Source: Conexibacter sp. (lineage in GTDB: Bacteria > Actinomycetota > Thermoleophilia > Solirubrobacterales > Solirubrobacteraceae). Taken from it: DNA of 64,000 bases. Shown piece after piece: positions 16,234-24,827 of the stretch. The notes below the pieces were generated by a model, which was not told the origin of the DNA, did no database searches, and saw only the letters and a program-made list of their open reading frames with translations. The stretch lies in assembly GCA_025964325.1 (NCBI GenBank), contig JAOPZA010000167.1, positions 1 to 64,000 on the forward strand, given 5' to 3'. The stretch's first letter is position 1, and the number at the start of each line of letters is the position of its first letter. The position numbers and the translations under genes were made by a program.

Positions 16234-16962
16234 TCATCGGGCGACGAGGGCGTGCAGGGCAGCCAGCATCGCGTCGAGGTAGGCGGCCGTCGCGTCCTGG
16301 GCGGCGATCGGGTCGCCGCGACGGATCGCGGTCAGGAGGTCGTCGTGGAGATGCAGCGGGTCCTCGGGGGCCGCCACAGTCGCGTCGCCCAGCGTGCCGT
16401 GGATCGCAGCCCGCAGCGCGTCGCTGAAGTCGTCGTAGAGCTCCGCCAGCATCGTGTTGCCGGCGGCCGCCGCGATCGCCTGGTGGAGGGCGATGTCAGC
16501 GGCCACGAACGCCTCGACGTGCCCTGCCTCCCACGCCGTCGCGCGCGCCGCCGCGATCTGCTCGAGCCGCGCGAGGTCGGCGTCGCTGCGCCGCTCGGCG
16601 GCGAGCCGCGCGGCCTCGATCTCGAGCCCGCGGCGCACCTCGAAGATCTCGACCAGCTCGGCACGGCTCGCCCGGCGCCGGAGCGCGCCGGCCAGCTCGC
16701 TGGTGGCGCGGACGTAGGTGCCGTCCCCCTGCCGCGTCTCGAGCAGCCCGGCGTGGACGAGCGCGCGCGTCGCCTCGCGCAGCGAGTTGCGCCCGATCCC
16801 GAACGTCGCGACGAGCGCCGGCTCGGTCGGGATCCGCTCGCCGACCGGCCAGGCGCCGGAGGCGATCTGCGTCCGCAGCGCATCGATCGCCTGCTCGACG
16901 AGCGAGTGGCGGCGGAGCGGTGCGGGCGTGGGCGTGGACTGCTGCGAAATAGGTCGGGTCAT
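16234..16962 (-). CDS. GntR-family regulator, FadR subfamily
   Basis: A 242-residue regulator. The N-terminal winged helix (about 15-85) has GAWPVGERIPTEPALVATFGIGRNSLREATRALVHAGLLETRQGDGTYV. The C-terminal all-helical FCD domain holds the metal-ligand pattern with ADIALHQAI and LHLHDDLLTAIRRGD. FCD regulators sense small organic acids. It is transcribed into the MFS carrier and hemW. A perfect inverted repeat spans its own start codon, which would permit autorepression. The ATG at 16962 is the only upstream start that keeps the whole domain. Confidence 0.88.
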   Translation of the reverse strand: MTRPISQQSTPTPAPLRRHSLVEQAIDALRTQIASGAWPVGERIPTEPALVATFGIGRNSLREATRALVHAGLLETRQGDGTYVRATSELAGALRRRASRAELVEIFEVRRGLEIEAARLAAERRSDADLARLEQIAAARATAWEAGHVEAFVAADIALHQAIAAAAGNTMLAELYDDFSDALRAAIHGTLGDATVAAPEDPLHLHDDLLTAIRRGDPIAAQDATAAYLDAMLAALHALVAR

Positions 16963-16978
16963 CCCATGAATCTGGGAT
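16961..16978. promoter_or_regulatory. Inverted repeat at the start of the FadR-like gene
   Basis: ATCCCA (16961-16966) and TGGGAT (16973-16978) are perfect complements 6 bases apart, overlapping the start codon. The two-fold symmetry and size suit a GntR-family dimer. Confidence 0.5.
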
Positions 16979-16989
16979 CGAACCTAGCA

Positions 16990-17004
16990 GGCCCCGGCCG
17001 GGCC
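16990..17004 (-). terminator. Possible terminator of the nuo operon
   Basis: GGCCC pairs with GGGCC around CGGCC, 16 bp after the nuoN stop. The stem is short and lacks a U-run; the region between nuoN and the regulator gene is only 57 bp. Confidence 0.3.
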
Positions 17005-17019
17005 CAGACAGGCGGCCGG

Positions 17020-18588
17020 CTAGCGCAGACCGACGAGTGCCTTGCCGGCCTCGCCGGCGAGGCGGAACAGCGGCGAGGGGATGATGCCGAGCACGATCAC
17101 GGCGGCGGTGCAGACCCAGGCGACGACGAGCACCTCGGGCTGGGCGCGCGGCTCGACGCGGTCGGCCTCCTGCGAGCCGCCGGCCATCAGCGGTTTGCCC
17201 TCCGCGGCGGCCGGCACGAGCGACGGCGGCACCGCGGTGACGACCGGCTCCTCCCGCATCCACAGCGTCGCGACGACGCGGAGGTAGTAGCCGAGCGAGA
17301 TCATCGAGCCGAGGACGAGCACGATCGCGAGCCAGGCGTAGCCGCCGTCCACGAGCGCGTCGATCAGATAGAACTTGCCGATGAAGCCGGCGGTCGCCGG
17401 GATGCCGGCGAGGCCGAGCATCGCGACCGTCAGCGGGATCGCCAGCTGCGGCCGCCGGCGGCCGAGACCGGCGAAGCCCTCGAGGTCGTCGCCGAGCGGC
17501 GTCTCGCGCTCGCGGGCGACGATCGTGGCGAACGCGGCGATGTTCATCGCCAGGTAGACGACGAGGTAGAAGACCGTCGCCTTGATGCCGAGCTGCGTGC
17601 CGACGATCACGCCGCAGAGCAGGTAGCCGGCCTGTGCGACGCCGGAGTAGCCAAGCATCCGCTTGAGCGACGTCTGCCCGAGCGCGCCGACGTTGCCGAC
17701 GATGATCGTGATCGTCGCGAGCGCGGCGAGGGCCGGCGCCCAGTCGTGGTGGGCGCCGATCAGCGCGACGTCGAAGAGCCGCAGCAGCACGCCGAACGCC
17801 GCCGCCTTGGTCGCCACCGCCATGAACGCGGTGACCGGCGTCGGCGCGCCCTCGTAGACGTCGGGCGTCCACTGGTGGAACGGCGCGACGGAGGCCTTGA
17901 AGGCGAGCCCGACGGTCGTCATCGCGATGCCGGTCAGCAGCAGCGCGTCGTCCTTCACGCCGCCGGCGCCGTTGACCGCGCGGGCGATCCCGGAGAGGTC
18001 GGTCGAGCCGGTCGCGCCGTAGAGCAGCGCGAGGCCGTAGAGCAGCGTGGCGGAGCCGACCGAGCCGACGACGAGGTACTTGAGGCCCGCCTCGAGCGAG
18101 CCCTCGCGGTGCATCTCGGTGGCGCACATCACGTAGAGCGGGATCGACAGCAGCTCGAAGCCGAGGAACAGCGTGACGAGGTTCTGCGACGAGACCAGCA
18201 CCATCATGCCGAGGAGCGAGAACAGCAGCAGCGCGTAGAACTCGCCGTGGCCGGCCTCCTCGGCGGCGCGTGAGCGCAGCGACAGCAGCACCGCCGCGAT
18301 CCCGGTCACCAGCAGCACGAGGTCGATCACGAGCGCGAGGTCGTCGATCGCGAGCGCGCCCGAGATGATCGACGTGTTGCGCCCGAGCAGCCCGATCGCG
18401 AGGCCGATCGCCCCGCCGATCGCGACGAGCGCGAGCGCGGGCACGAGCTCGGTGCGCACGAAGCGCGACGAGAACAGCCCGAGCAGCAGCACGACGACAG
18501 CGCCGCCGATCAACGTCATGAACGGCGAGAGCCCGACCCAGTCGATGTGCGGGCCCTTGACGGCCGCGGTCACGAGCGCGGCGGTCAT
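17020..18588 (-). CDS. nuoN: NADH-quinone oxidoreductase subunit N
   Basis: A 522-residue antiporter-like membrane subunit of Complex I, last gene of the operon. It has many hydrophobic segments, the FYALLLFSLLGMMVLVSSQNLVTLFLGFELLSIPLY region with the conserved Glu, a proton-channel lysine region KASVAPFHQWTPDVYEGAPTPVTAFMA, and SLKRMLGYSGVAQAGYLL. The C-terminus ends with a further helix (PLFRLAGEAG). Its ATG overlaps the nuoM stop in ATGA. A linker rich in charged residues after residue 450 (AAAEGKPLMAGGSQEADR) interrupts the final helices and is longer than in E. coli. Confidence 0.95.
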   Translation of the reverse strand: MTAALVTAAVKGPHIDWVGLSPFMTLIGGAVVVLLLGLFSSRFVRTELVPALALVAIGGAIGLAIGLLGRNTSIISGALAIDDLALVIDLVLLVTGIAAVLLSLRSRAAEEAGHGEFYALLLFSLLGMMVLVSSQNLVTLFLGFELLSIPLYVMCATEMHREGSLEAGLKYLVVGSVGSATLLYGLALLYGATGSTDLSGIARAVNGAGGVKDDALLLTGIAMTTVGLAFKASVAPFHQWTPDVYEGAPTPVTAFMAVATKAAAFGVLLRLFDVALIGAHHDWAPALAALATITIIVGNVGALGQTSLKRMLGYSGVAQAGYLLCGVIVGTQLGIKATVFYLVVYLAMNIAAFATIVARERETPLGDDLEGFAGLGRRRPQLAIPLTVAMLGLAGIPATAGFIGKFYLIDALVDGGYAWLAIVLVLGSMISLGYYLRVVATLWMREEPVVTAVPPSLVPAAAEGKPLMAGGSQEADRVEPRAQPEVLVVAWVCTAAVIVLGIIPSPLFRLAGEAGKALVGLR

Positions 18589-20111
18589 GGCGTGCCTCTC
18601 GTCGAAGTGGACGGAGCGGCCGCATCGGCCACCTGAGCGGGGTGCGCGCCGACCGCCGCCACGCTCTCCTTCGCGCTCGACGCCGAGCGCTTGAGCCCGA
18701 ACTGCGGGTAGAGCGCGAGCGCGAGGATCACCACGATCACCGGCGCGATCGCGATCAGGTCGCCGAAGCCGATCTCGCGCGAGTCGACTCTCGGGTTCAC
18801 GCGGTTGTGCATCGCGCGGATGAACACGCGCAACATGTAGACGGCGGCGAGCACGACGCCCGCGGCGGCGACGAACGCGAACACGATCTTCGCTCTGAAG
18901 ATCCCGAACAGGATCAGGAACTCGCCGGCGAAGTTGGCCGAGCCCGGCATCGCGAGCGTGGCCAGCGCGACGATCAGGAAGAGCGACGCGAGCACCGGCG
19001 CCCGGAAGGCGATCCCGCCCATGTCGCGCAGGTCCTCCGAGCCGCCCGCGCGGGCCGCCAACAGCCCGACGATGAAGAACAGCGGGACCGTCACGAGCGC
19101 GTGGTTGACCATCTGCAGCAGTGCGCCCTGCACGCCCTGCTCGTTGAGCGCGAAGATCCCGAGCGTGATGAAGCCGAGCTGCGCGACCGAGGAATAGGCG
19201 ACGACGAGCCGCGCGTTCGTCTGCGCGAACGCCATCACCGAGCCGTAGAGGATCGAGCAGAGCGCGATCAGCAGCAGCAGCGTCTGGAAGTGCACCGACG
19301 CGTCCGGGAAGACCGGCAGCACGATCCGCAGGAAGCCGTAGGCGGCGACCTTCGAGAGCACGCCCGAGAAGACGGCCAGCGCCGGCAGCGGCATCGCTCT
19401 GTAGCCGTCGGCGAGCCAGCCGTGCAGCGGGAACGCCGGCATCTTCACGAGGAAGGCGGCGGCGAAGCAGAGGAAGATCCACTCCTGCGAGCCGGTCGAG
19501 AGCTTCAGCCGCTGCAGATCGGAGATCGCGAAGGTGATGTGCGTGCCGTGCTGGCTGGAGGCGAGCACGCCGGTCGCGATCGCGGCGGCGAGCATCAGCA
19601 GCGAGCCGACGAGGGTGTAGATCACGAGCTTCGTCGTGCCGCGCACGCGCGTCTCGCGGTCGCCCGAGCCCCACATCCCGGCCATGAAGTAGAACGGGAT
19701 CAGCATCAGGTCGAAGAAGGCGACGAACAGGATCAGGTCCTGCGCGACGAACGCGCCGAGCACGGCCGACTCGGCGATCGCGAGCCACAGGTAGAACTGC
19801 GCCGGCCGATCCCACTCGCGCAGGTTCGCGCCGATCGCGGCGACCGCGAACAGGAAGGTCGTCAGCAGCACGAGCACGACGTTGAGCCCGTCGAGGCCGA
19901 GCTTGTAGTGGATCCCCAGCTGCGAGATCCACGAGCGGTCGGTGACGAACTGCAGGCCGTGACCGGTCTTGAAGCGCACGACGAACGAGATCGCGACGCC
20001 GAGCGCGGCGAGCGAGCCGAGCGCGACGACCTTCGGTGCCGCCTTCGCGCCCGCGAACAGGCCGATCAGGCCGAAGGCGAGCGGCAGCCAGATGAGGATG
20101 GACAGCGTCAT
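18585..20111 (-). CDS. nuoM: NADH-quinone oxidoreductase subunit M
   Basis: A 508-residue proton-pumping antiporter-type subunit. Conserved features include GLDGLNVVLVLLTTFL, FYLWLAIAESAVLGAF with the key Glu, VKMPAFPLHGWLADGYRAMP with the channel Lys, and MAFAQTNARLVVAYSSVAQLGF. The C-terminus is a hydrophilic tail rich in Ser, Ala and Thr. It ends inside the nuoN start (ATGA) and begins 1 bp after the nuoL stop, so the three antiporter subunits are co-translated. Confidence 0.96.
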   Translation of the reverse strand: MTLSILIWLPLAFGLIGLFAGAKAAPKVVALGSLAALGVAISFVVRFKTGHGLQFVTDRSWISQLGIHYKLGLDGLNVVLVLLTTFLFAVAAIGANLREWDRPAQFYLWLAIAESAVLGAFVAQDLILFVAFFDLMLIPFYFMAGMWGSGDRETRVRGTTKLVIYTLVGSLLMLAAAIATGVLASSQHGTHITFAISDLQRLKLSTGSQEWIFLCFAAAFLVKMPAFPLHGWLADGYRAMPLPALAVFSGVLSKVAAYGFLRIVLPVFPDASVHFQTLLLLIALCSILYGSVMAFAQTNARLVVAYSSVAQLGFITLGIFALNEQGVQGALLQMVNHALVTVPLFFIVGLLAARAGGSEDLRDMGGIAFRAPVLASLFLIVALATLAMPGSANFAGEFLILFGIFRAKIVFAFVAAAGVVLAAVYMLRVFIRAMHNRVNPRVDSREIGFGDLIAIAPVIVVILALALYPQFGLKRSASSAKESVAAVGAHPAQVADAAAPSTSTRGTP

Positions 20112-20112
20112 C

Positions 20113-22125
20113 TCAGGAGCTCGCGATCAGGAAGTAGAGGACGACGGCGGCCCCGCCGAGCAGCAGCAGCGCGGCGTAGTAGCGCAGGAAGCCGGTCTGG
20201 ATCGCGCGCACGGCGGCCGAGCCGGCGCGCACGACGCCGGTCGTGCCGCCGACGAAGACGCCGTCGACGACGGTGCGCTCGAAGGTGCCGCGCGCGAACG
20301 AGCCGAGCGCCGCCCACGGACGCACCACCAGCAGGTCGATCAGCTCGTCGAAGTACCACTTGTTGAGCAGGAAGCGGTGGACGGGCGCGAAGCGGCGCTG
20401 CAGCGCCGGCGCCGTCTCCGGCTTCTGGACCCAGACGCGGTAGGCGAGCGCGACACCGAGCAGGCCGCAGGCCGTGCCGAGCGCGAGGCCGAAGAAGATC
20501 AGGCCGTGCGACGGCTCGACGCCGAGCCAGCGCGAGTCGGCGAAGCTCGGCTCGAGGAAGTTGGCGACGACGTTGTCGACCGTCGGGATCTGGATCAGGC
20601 CGGCGACCGTCGCGCCGACGGCGAGCAGGCCCATCGCGACCTTCATCGGCAGCTCGCGTTCGGCGACGACGTGCTCGGGCCCGGGGAAGCCGACGTCGGT
20701 GTCCTCCTCCTCGCCGTCGGCGGGGTTGGTCGGCACCGCGGCATGGGCGAGATGGCCGTGTTCGAGCTCGACCGCCTCCGGCGCGGGCGGCCCGAAGAAG
20801 GCGCGGAAGATCATCCGCCAGGTGTAGACCGCCGTCAGGAACGCGGTCACGTAGCCGACGACGTAGAGCGCGACGAACCACGAGCCGCGGTGTGCGACGA
20901 AGGCGAGGATCTCGTCCTTCGAGAAGAAGCCGGAGAAGGGCGGCACGCCCGAGAGCGCGAGGCCGCCGACGACGAAGCAGCCGAACGTGAACGGCAGCGC
21001 CCTGCGAAAGCCGGACATGCGGTCGAGCGACTGGCTGCCTGCCATCGCGCCGATGATCGAACCGGCCGCCATGAACAGCAGCGCCTTGAAGAAGGCGTGC
21101 GTCATCAGGTGGAAGAGGCCGGCGGTGTAGGCGCCCGCGGAGACGCCCATGATCATGTAGCCGATCTGCGACATCGTCGAGTACGCGATCACGCGCTTGA
21201 TGTCGGTCTGCACGAGCGCGATCGTGCCGGCGACGAAGAGCGTCAGGCAGCCGATGATCGCGCCGACGTCGGCCGCCGCCTGCGCGTGCTCGAAGAGCGG
21301 GTGCATGCGGGCGATCAGGTAGACGCCGGCCGTCACCATCGTGGCGGCGTGGATCAGCGAGGAGACCGGCGTCGGACCCTCCATCGCGTCCGGCAGCCAC
21401 GTGTGCAGCGGGATCTGCGCCGACTTCGCGAAGGCGCCCACGAGCAGCAGGATGCAGCCGGCGACGAGCGAGCCGTGGTGCGCGTCGAAGGCGCCGGCGT
21501 CGACCTTCGCGAACGTCCCGAGGAAGTCGAGCGTGCCGCTGTGGCGCAGGATGAAGAACGTCCCCAGCACGAGACCGACGTCGCCGACGACGTTGATGAC
21601 GAACGCCTTGATGCCGGCGCGCGTCGCCGTCTCGCGGCGATACCAGAAGGAGATGAGCAGGTACGAGGCCGCGCCGACGAACGCCCACCCGACGATCAGC
21701 AGGAAGAAGTTCGCCGCCAGCACGAGCACCAGCATCGAGAAGACGAAGAAGTTCAGGTACGCGAAGTAGCGCGCGTTGCCGCGGTCGCTCTTCATGTAGC
21801 TGACCGAGTAGAGGTGGATCAGCATCGAGACGCCGGTGATCACGAGGATCATGTAGACCGACAGCGGGTCCACCAGGATCGACAGCTTCGCGTCGACGCC
21901 GGCCGTCACGGCGTAGTCCCACAGCGAGGAGACGAGCTGGCGATGATCGTGCCCGTGGCTCTGCAGCGAGAACAGGGTCGCGACCGCAGCCGCGAACGCG
22001 AGCGCGATCATCAGCGTGCCGATCGCACCCGCCGGCCCACGGCCCAGCTTGCGATACCCCAGCCCGATGATGATCGTCCCCGCCAGGGGGAAGGCGAGGA
22101 CGAGCCAGCCGTACGTCATGGTCAC
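20113..22125 (-). CDS. nuoL: NADH-quinone oxidoreductase subunit L
   Basis: A 670-residue antiporter-type subunit with a long lateral helix. The core holds VDPLSVYMILVITGVSMLIHLYSVSYM, NFFLLIVGWAFVGAASYLLISFWY, KSAQIPLHTWLPDAMEGPTPVSSLIHAATMV and TDIKRVIAYSTMSQIGYM. A hydrophilic insert after the main core (about 410-440, EHGHLAHAAVPTNPADGEEE) precedes the C-terminal helices. GTG at 22125 is preferred over ATG at 22119 because AAGGGG lies 6 bases before the GTG. Unlike its neighbours it is separated from nuoK by 115 bp of inverted repeats. Confidence 0.96.
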   Translation of the reverse strand: MTMTYGWLVLAFPLAGTIIIGLGYRKLGRGPAGAIGTLMIALAFAAAVATLFSLQSHGHDHRQLVSSLWDYAVTAGVDAKLSILVDPLSVYMILVITGVSMLIHLYSVSYMKSDRGNARYFAYLNFFVFSMLVLVLAANFFLLIVGWAFVGAASYLLISFWYRRETATRAGIKAFVINVVGDVGLVLGTFFILRHSGTLDFLGTFAKVDAGAFDAHHGSLVAGCILLLVGAFAKSAQIPLHTWLPDAMEGPTPVSSLIHAATMVTAGVYLIARMHPLFEHAQAAADVGAIIGCLTLFVAGTIALVQTDIKRVIAYSTMSQIGYMIMGVSAGAYTAGLFHLMTHAFFKALLFMAAGSIIGAMAGSQSLDRMSGFRRALPFTFGCFVVGGLALSGVPPFSGFFSKDEILAFVAHRGSWFVALYVVGYVTAFLTAVYTWRMIFRAFFGPPAPEAVELEHGHLAHAAVPTNPADGEEEDTDVGFPGPEHVVAERELPMKVAMGLLAVGATVAGLIQIPTVDNVVANFLEPSFADSRWLGVEPSHGLIFFGLALGTACGLLGVALAYRVWVQKPETAPALQRRFAPVHRFLLNKWYFDELIDLLVVRPWAALGSFARGTFERTVVDGVFVGGTTGVVRAGSAAVRAIQTGFLRYYAALLLLGGAAVVLYFLIASS

Positions 22126-22140
22126 GAAGTGCCCCTTCCC

Positions 22141-22188
22141 GGATCCGTCACGTGCGATCGAAAGCGCCGATTCGCTCGGGACGGATCC
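22141..22188 (-). repeat. Inverted repeat in the nuoK-nuoL gap, nuoL-proximal
   Basis: GGATCCGTC (22141-22149) pairs with GACGGATCC (22180-22188) around 30 bases. The left arm can also pair in part with the neighbouring repeat at 22235, so the two structures may be alternatives. Confidence 0.5.
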
Positions 22189-22190
22189 AA

Positions 22191-22246
22191 GGATGATCCG
22201 TCCAGCGACGGCCGATGCCGGCGAGCCGTGTTGCGACGGATCATCC
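22191..22246 (-). repeat. 12-bp inverted repeat at the nuoK end
   Basis: GGATGATCCGTC (22191-22202) and GACGGATCATCC (22235-22246) are perfect complements with a 32-base loop. The right arm overlaps the last codons of nuoK. It could protect the nuoA-K mRNA end or attenuate transcription into nuoL-M-N. Confidence 0.55.
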
Positions 22247-22540
22247 CTGGAGCTCCCTCAGCTGGTCGACGTCGATCGGCAGTCTGCGGCGGTAGATCGC
22301 GACGATCAGCCCCAGGCCGACGGTCACCTCGCAGGCGGCGACGACCATCACGATGATCGCGAAGATCTGTCCGTCGCTGTTGCCGTGCATCCGCGAGAAC
22401 GCGATCAGCGCGAGGTTCGCGGCGTTGAGCATCAGCTCGAGGCACAGCAGGATCACGAGCGGGTTGCGCCGCGTGAGCACGCCGGCGGCGCCGATGCAGA
22501 AGATCAAGGCGGAGACGACCAGGTACCAGGAGATCGCCAT
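22241..22540 (-). CDS. nuoK: NADH-quinone oxidoreductase subunit K
   Basis: A 99-residue subunit of the Complex I membrane arm with three hydrophobic helices. The two conserved Glu residues sit in [18 protein letters not shown] and [17 protein letters not shown]. It begins 3 bp downstream of the nuoJ stop... in transcription order nuoJ precedes it; the length matches the family. Its last codons lie in an inverted repeat. No unusual residues are seen. Confidence 0.96.
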   Translation of the reverse strand: MAISWYLVVSALIFCIGAAGVLTRRNPLVILLCLELMLNAANLALIAFSRMHGNSDGQIFAIIVMVVAACEVTVGLGLIVAIYRRRLPIDVDQLRELQG

Positions 22541-22543
22541 GCG

Positions 22544-23254
22544 CTACCAGCCTCCGTGCTCGTCGTCGCGGACGCCCGCGGGCGCCGGAACGGGCGGCTC
22601 CACGCCGTCGCCGGCGCTGCGCTCGGCGCCGTTCTCGCGCTGGTCCTGCGGCGCGTGCACGAGGCCGACGGCCTCGGCCATCGTGCCGGTGAAGCGCGGG
22701 CGGGCGGTGACGAAGCGGGACGCGTCGCGCTCTTCGTCGCCGAGCGTCAGGCCTCTGCGCCGGCGTGCCAGCACGACCGCGCCGACGGCGGCGACCAGCA
22801 GCAGCAGCGAGGCGACCTCGAACGGGAAGAGGAACTTCGTCAGGAGCGCCTGGCCGATCGCGGCCGGCTGGCCGAAGCCGGCCTTGTAGGGCGCGCCGTC
22901 GCCGCCGATCGCCTTCAGGCCGGAGCCGAGCATCGCGATCGCCAGCTCGACGAACAGCGCGCCGACGAACAGCGCGGCGGCGACGCGCAGGCCGGAGCCG
23001 CCGCGTCCGACCGGCTGCGAGCCGTCGCCGACGTAGGCGACGACGAAGACGTAGAGCACCATCACCGCGCCGGCGTAGACGACGACCTGCGCGGCGGCGA
23101 CGAACTCGGCCCGCAGCAGGAGGAAGAGCGCGGCGAGCGACAGCAGGTGGCCGACGAGCGCGAGCACGCTGTAGAACGGGTTGCGCAGCGCGATCACGCC
23201 GATCGCACCCGCGACCGCTCCGATCGCCGCGATGAAGAAGATGACTGCCGACAT
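22544..23254 (-). CDS. nuoJ: NADH-quinone oxidoreductase subunit J
   Basis: A 236-residue membrane subunit with five hydrophobic segments (AVIFFIAAIGAVAGAIGV, NPFYSVLALVGHLLSLAALFLLL, EFVAAAQVVVYAGAVMVLYVFVV, and two later). The VVYAGAVMVLYVF helix contains the conserved pi-bulge region. The C-terminal 60 residues form a hydrophilic proline-rich tail not needed by the core fold. ATG at 23254 follows nuoI by 8 bp; nuoK starts 3 bp after its stop. Confidence 0.95.
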   Translation of the reverse strand: MSAVIFFIAAIGAVAGAIGVIALRNPFYSVLALVGHLLSLAALFLLLRAEFVAAAQVVVYAGAVMVLYVFVVAYVGDGSQPVGRGGSGLRVAAALFVGALFVELAIAMLGSGLKAIGGDGAPYKAGFGQPAAIGQALLTKFLFPFEVASLLLLVAAVGAVVLARRRRGLTLGDEERDASRFVTARPRFTGTMAEAVGLVHAPQDQRENGAERSAGDGVEPPVPAPAGVRDDEHGGW

Positions 23255-23262
23255 CGTGCGCC

Positions 23263-23796
23263 CTACTCCGACTCGGTCCGCAGCGGGGTGCGCTCGAGCG
23301 GCTCGGCCAGCAGCATCTCCTTGGTGAAGATGAGGTCCGAGCGGTTGTAGTCCGACATCTCGTAGTCGTGGCCCATCGTGATCGCGTCGAACGGGCACGC
23401 GACCTCGCAGTAGCCGCAGAAGATGCAGCGCGAGAGGTTGATCTCGTAGACCGCGGCGTAGCGCTCGCCGGCCGAGACGCGATGCTCGGGCGTGTTCTCG
23501 GCCGAGACGACGCGGATGCAGTCGGCCGGGCAGGCGGCGGCGCAGAGCGAGCAGCCGACGCACTTCTCCAGCTGCGAGTCCTCGAAGCGGTGGAGTCTGT
23601 GCCGTCCGCGGAAGCGCGGATAGACCGGCACCTTCTCCTCCGGGTACTGGTAGGTCTGCGGGCCCTCGACGAGGCGGCCGAAGGTCGTCTTCAAGCCGCG
23701 CAGCGTCTCGCCGAAGGCGCGGTAGAAGCCGCCGGCGCCGCCGGGCTCCGGCGCGCGCTGGACGACGATCATGTCTTCACCAGGGGTCCAAGCCAT
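23263..23796 (-). CDS. nuoI: NADH-quinone oxidoreductase subunit I
   Basis: A 177-residue peripheral-arm subunit carrying two 4Fe-4S clusters (N6a and N6b). The cysteine motifs are [16 protein letters not shown] and [26 protein letters not shown] before the first motif is typical. The ATG at 23796 forms TAATG with the nuoH stop; an internal ATG at 23772 is the alternative and would shorten it by 8 residues. The clusters pass electrons toward NuoB. Confidence 0.95.
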   Translation of the reverse strand: MAWTPGEDMIVVQRAPEPGGAGGFYRAFGETLRGLKTTFGRLVEGPQTYQYPEEKVPVYPRFRGRHRLHRFEDSQLEKCVGCSLCAAACPADCIRVVSAENTPEHRVSAGERYAAVYEINLSRCIFCGYCEVACPFDAITMGHDYEMSDYNRSDLIFTKEMLLAEPLERTPLRTESE

Positions 23797-24827
23797 TACG
23801 AGTGGGTCACCACCACGATGATTGCGGTCACGAGCGCGTTGAGCGTCGCGAGTGGGAGGAGGATCTTCCACCCAAGGGACATCAGCTGGTCGTAGCGCAG
23901 GCGCGGCAGCGTCGCGCGGATCCAGACGAAGAAGGCCATCACGAGGATCGTCTTGCCGAGCACGACGAACGGGTCGACCCAGTGCGGCGGGTGGATCCCG
24001 AAGGGCAGCAGCCAGCCGCCGAAGAACAGCGTCACGGCGAGGCCGGAGGCGATCACCATGTTGAAGTACTCGGCCGCGTAATAGGAGGCGAAGCGGCCGC
24101 CGCCGTACTCGGTGTTGTAGCCGCCGACGAGCTCGGCGTCCGCCTCCGGGAGGTCGAACGGCGGGCGGTTGGTCTCGGCGAAGGCGGCCGTCATGAAGAT
24201 GACGAAGCCGACCAGCTGCGGGATGAAGTACCACATGCCGTTCTGCGCGTTGACGATGCCGGTCAGCGACAGCGTGCCGGCGGTCATGATCACGCCCAAG
24301 AGCGAGAGGCCCATCGAGACCTCGTAGGAGATCAGCTGCGCGGCCGAGCGCATCGCGCCCAGGAACGAGTATCTCGAGCCGGACGCCCAGCCGCCGAGCA
24401 TCAGGCCGTAGAACGAGATCGCGCTGAAGGCGAAGGCGAACAGGATGCCGATGCTGACGTCGACGCCGTAGAGCCCGACCTTCGCGCCGAAGATGTCGAC
24501 GACGTCGCCGAACGGCAGGATCGCGAACGTCGCGCTCGCCGTCAGCACGGAGATCGCGGGCGCGAGCGCGAACAGGAAGCCGGTCGACGTGCGCGGCCGG
24601 AACTGCTCCTTCGAGATCAGCTTGGCGATGTCGGCCATCGGCTGCAGCGCCCCGAGCGGCCCGACGCGGTTGGGCCCGTAGCGGCCCTGGAAGCGCCCGA
24701 GCAGCTTGCGGTCCATCATCAGCGCCACCGGCACCAGGCTGAAGCCGACGATGAAGAGGATCAGCGACTTGACGATCTGGATCCACCAGGCCTCTGCGTG
24801 GCCTACCACGGCGAACACGGCGGTCAT
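23796..24827 (-). CDS. nuoH: NADH-quinone oxidoreductase subunit H
   Basis: A 343-residue membrane subunit forming the quinone chamber and the link to the peripheral arm. It shows [38 protein letters not shown], the Glu-rich loop in [14 protein letters not shown], and [28 protein letters not shown], all hallmarks of NuoH. About eight helices are predicted. Its ATG overlaps the nuoG stop (ATGA) and its stop overlaps the nuoI start by one base. Confidence 0.96.
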   Translation of the reverse strand: MTAVFAVVGHAEAWWIQIVKSLILFIVGFSLVPVALMMDRKLLGRFQGRYGPNRVGPLGALQPMADIAKLISKEQFRPRTSTGFLFALAPAISVLTASATFAILPFGDVVDIFGAKVGLYGVDVSIGILFAFAFSAISFYGLMLGGWASGSRYSFLGAMRSAAQLISYEVSMGLSLLGVIMTAGTLSLTGIVNAQNGMWYFIPQLVGFVIFMTAAFAETNRPPFDLPEADAELVGGYNTEYGGGRFASYYAAEYFNMVIASGLAVTLFFGGWLLPFGIHPPHWVDPFVVLGKTILVMAFFVWIRATLPRLRYDQLMSLGWKILLPLATLNALVTAIIVVVTHS

